Part shown: in pieces, positions 6,954-7,262 of the stretch
How the letters are laid out: each line of letters starts with the position of its first letter
How positions within the stretch are numbered: the first letter of the stretch is position 1
Assembly: GCA_002425885.1 (NCBI GenBank)
Contig: DINC01000248.1
Span: 5,312 to 12,573 of the forward strand
Reading direction: 5' to 3'
DNA: 7,262 nucleotides
DNA from: Spirochaetia bacterium UBA5550
Lineage (GTDB): Bacteria > Spirochaetota > UBA4802 > UBA5550
Translations under genes and position numbers: made by a program
Notes under the pieces: generated by a model
Database searches by the model: none
What the model saw: the letters and a program-made list of their open reading frames with translations, nothing else
Told to the model about the DNA's origin: nothing

Positions 6954-6969
6954 AAGGTACGACCTTTTT
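6954..6969. terminator. Possible small terminator between convergent genes
   Basis: AAGGT (6954-6958) and ACCTT (6962-6966) form a short 5-bp stem around a 3-base loop, followed by further T residues to 6969 on the plus strand. It lies in the 26-bp gap between the RND stop and the stop of the minus-strand gene, where a shared terminator is expected. The stem is short and weak, so this is only a suggestion. Confidence 0.3.
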
Positions 6970-6972
6970 AAA

Positions 6973-7262
6973 TTAGATTTTCTTTATCTTTTCAAATATG
7001 TCCGGATATAATTTTTTTGTACAATCCGGACATATACTATGGGTAAATTTCATATCTTTATTGTAATGGAGGTATTCTTCGATAGTGGACCAGGAAGTTG
7101 ATTCCATCGGCTTTTCGTTATCAATACGGATTTTTTTACAATTACTGCATATGGGCAAAATAGTTTCCAGCTCTTTTATTCTAAGCGCAGCACTTCGGAG
7201 TTCCTTTATTCTCTTTATAAGACTTATGAACAATAAGGCTGAAATCATAACGAAAGAGCAGA
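6973..7262 (-). CDS. C-terminal part of a membrane-anchored sensor-like protein with paired CxxC motif (partial at window edge)
   Basis: The reading frame ends at a TAA (6973-6975) and stays open to the right edge, so the N-terminus lies outside the window. The ATG at 7246-7248 has no ribosome site in front of it and falls inside a hydrophobic stretch, so it is probably an internal methionine. Counting from that Met, residues 1-12 are the end of a membrane helix. A short coiled-coil-like stretch (about 12-30) follows, then a small domain with LPICSNCKKIR (C34, C37) and HSICPDCTKKLYPD (C73, C76). This two-CxxC tail is a recurrent C-terminal module of PAS and other sensor proteins in Desulfobacterota, Spirochaetota and relatives. 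It probably forms a zinc-ribbon-like fold, though its role is unknown. The missing upstream part may be a sensor or receptor region. It converges on the RND gene and is not part of the same operon. Confidence 0.7.
   Translation of the reverse strand, partial: CSFVMISALLFISLIKRIKELRSAALRIKELETILPICSNCKKIRIDNEKPMESTSWSTIEEYLHYNKDMKFTHSICPDCTKKLYPDIFEKIKKI

Noticed and set aside
7246..7248. ATG as the true start of the minus-strand gene at the right edge
   Set aside because: No ribosome site precedes it, the frame stays open to the window end, and it falls in the middle of a hydrophobic helix, so it is treated as internal.

Overview
The window looks like chromosomal DNA from a Gram-negative, probably anaerobic or facultatively anaerobic bacterium. 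It is moderately AT-rich and carries many low-potential iron-sulfur proteins, an inner-membrane RND exporter, and a sensor-type C-terminus with paired CxxC motifs of a kind common in Desulfobacterota, Spirochaetota and related phyla. The taxonomic guess is an inference from gene style, not from a marker gene.

Layout: six genes run left to right and a seventh, partial gene runs in from the right edge on the other strand. (1) A small helical DUF6306-like, ferritin-like protein (58-474) sits directly behind a striking perfect 11-bp inverted repeat (6-34) that looks like an operator. (2) A short protein (566-1297) contains the [4Fe-4S]/siroheme half of a nitrite/sulfite reductase with an inserted 2[4Fe-4S] ferredoxin, but lacks the usual N-terminal half. 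(3) A NapH/NosR/CcoG-like membrane polyferredoxin (1294-2592) overlaps it by ATGA. (4) After a 108-bp gap with a hairpin comes a tandem CBS-domain protein (2701-3309). (5) An HPP-family membrane protein (3309-3845) overlaps that gene by one base. (6) A full-length RND permease (3893-6946) follows 47 bp later without an adaptor or outer-membrane partner in the window. (7) The C-terminus of a membrane-anchored sensor-like protein (6973 to beyond 7262, minus strand) converges on the RND gene.

How they may work together: genes 2 and 3 are almost certainly co-translated. Together they look like a membrane-to-cytosol electron path in which the polyferredoxin passes electrons to the ferredoxin and siroheme-type centre. 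Genes 4 and 5 look like a nucleotide-sensing CBS regulator and its HPP transporter. HPP proteins of chloroplasts and cyanobacteria have been linked to nitrite transport, so an HPP gene next to a siroheme nitrite/sulfite-reductase-like protein suggests handling of nitrite, sulfite or a related oxyanion. That is inference: the substrate cannot be read from the sequence. The RND pump may be a separate unit or an export arm. No tRNA, rRNA, CRISPR array, insertion sequence or phage gene was seen, and no gene-free stretch exceeds about 110 bp.
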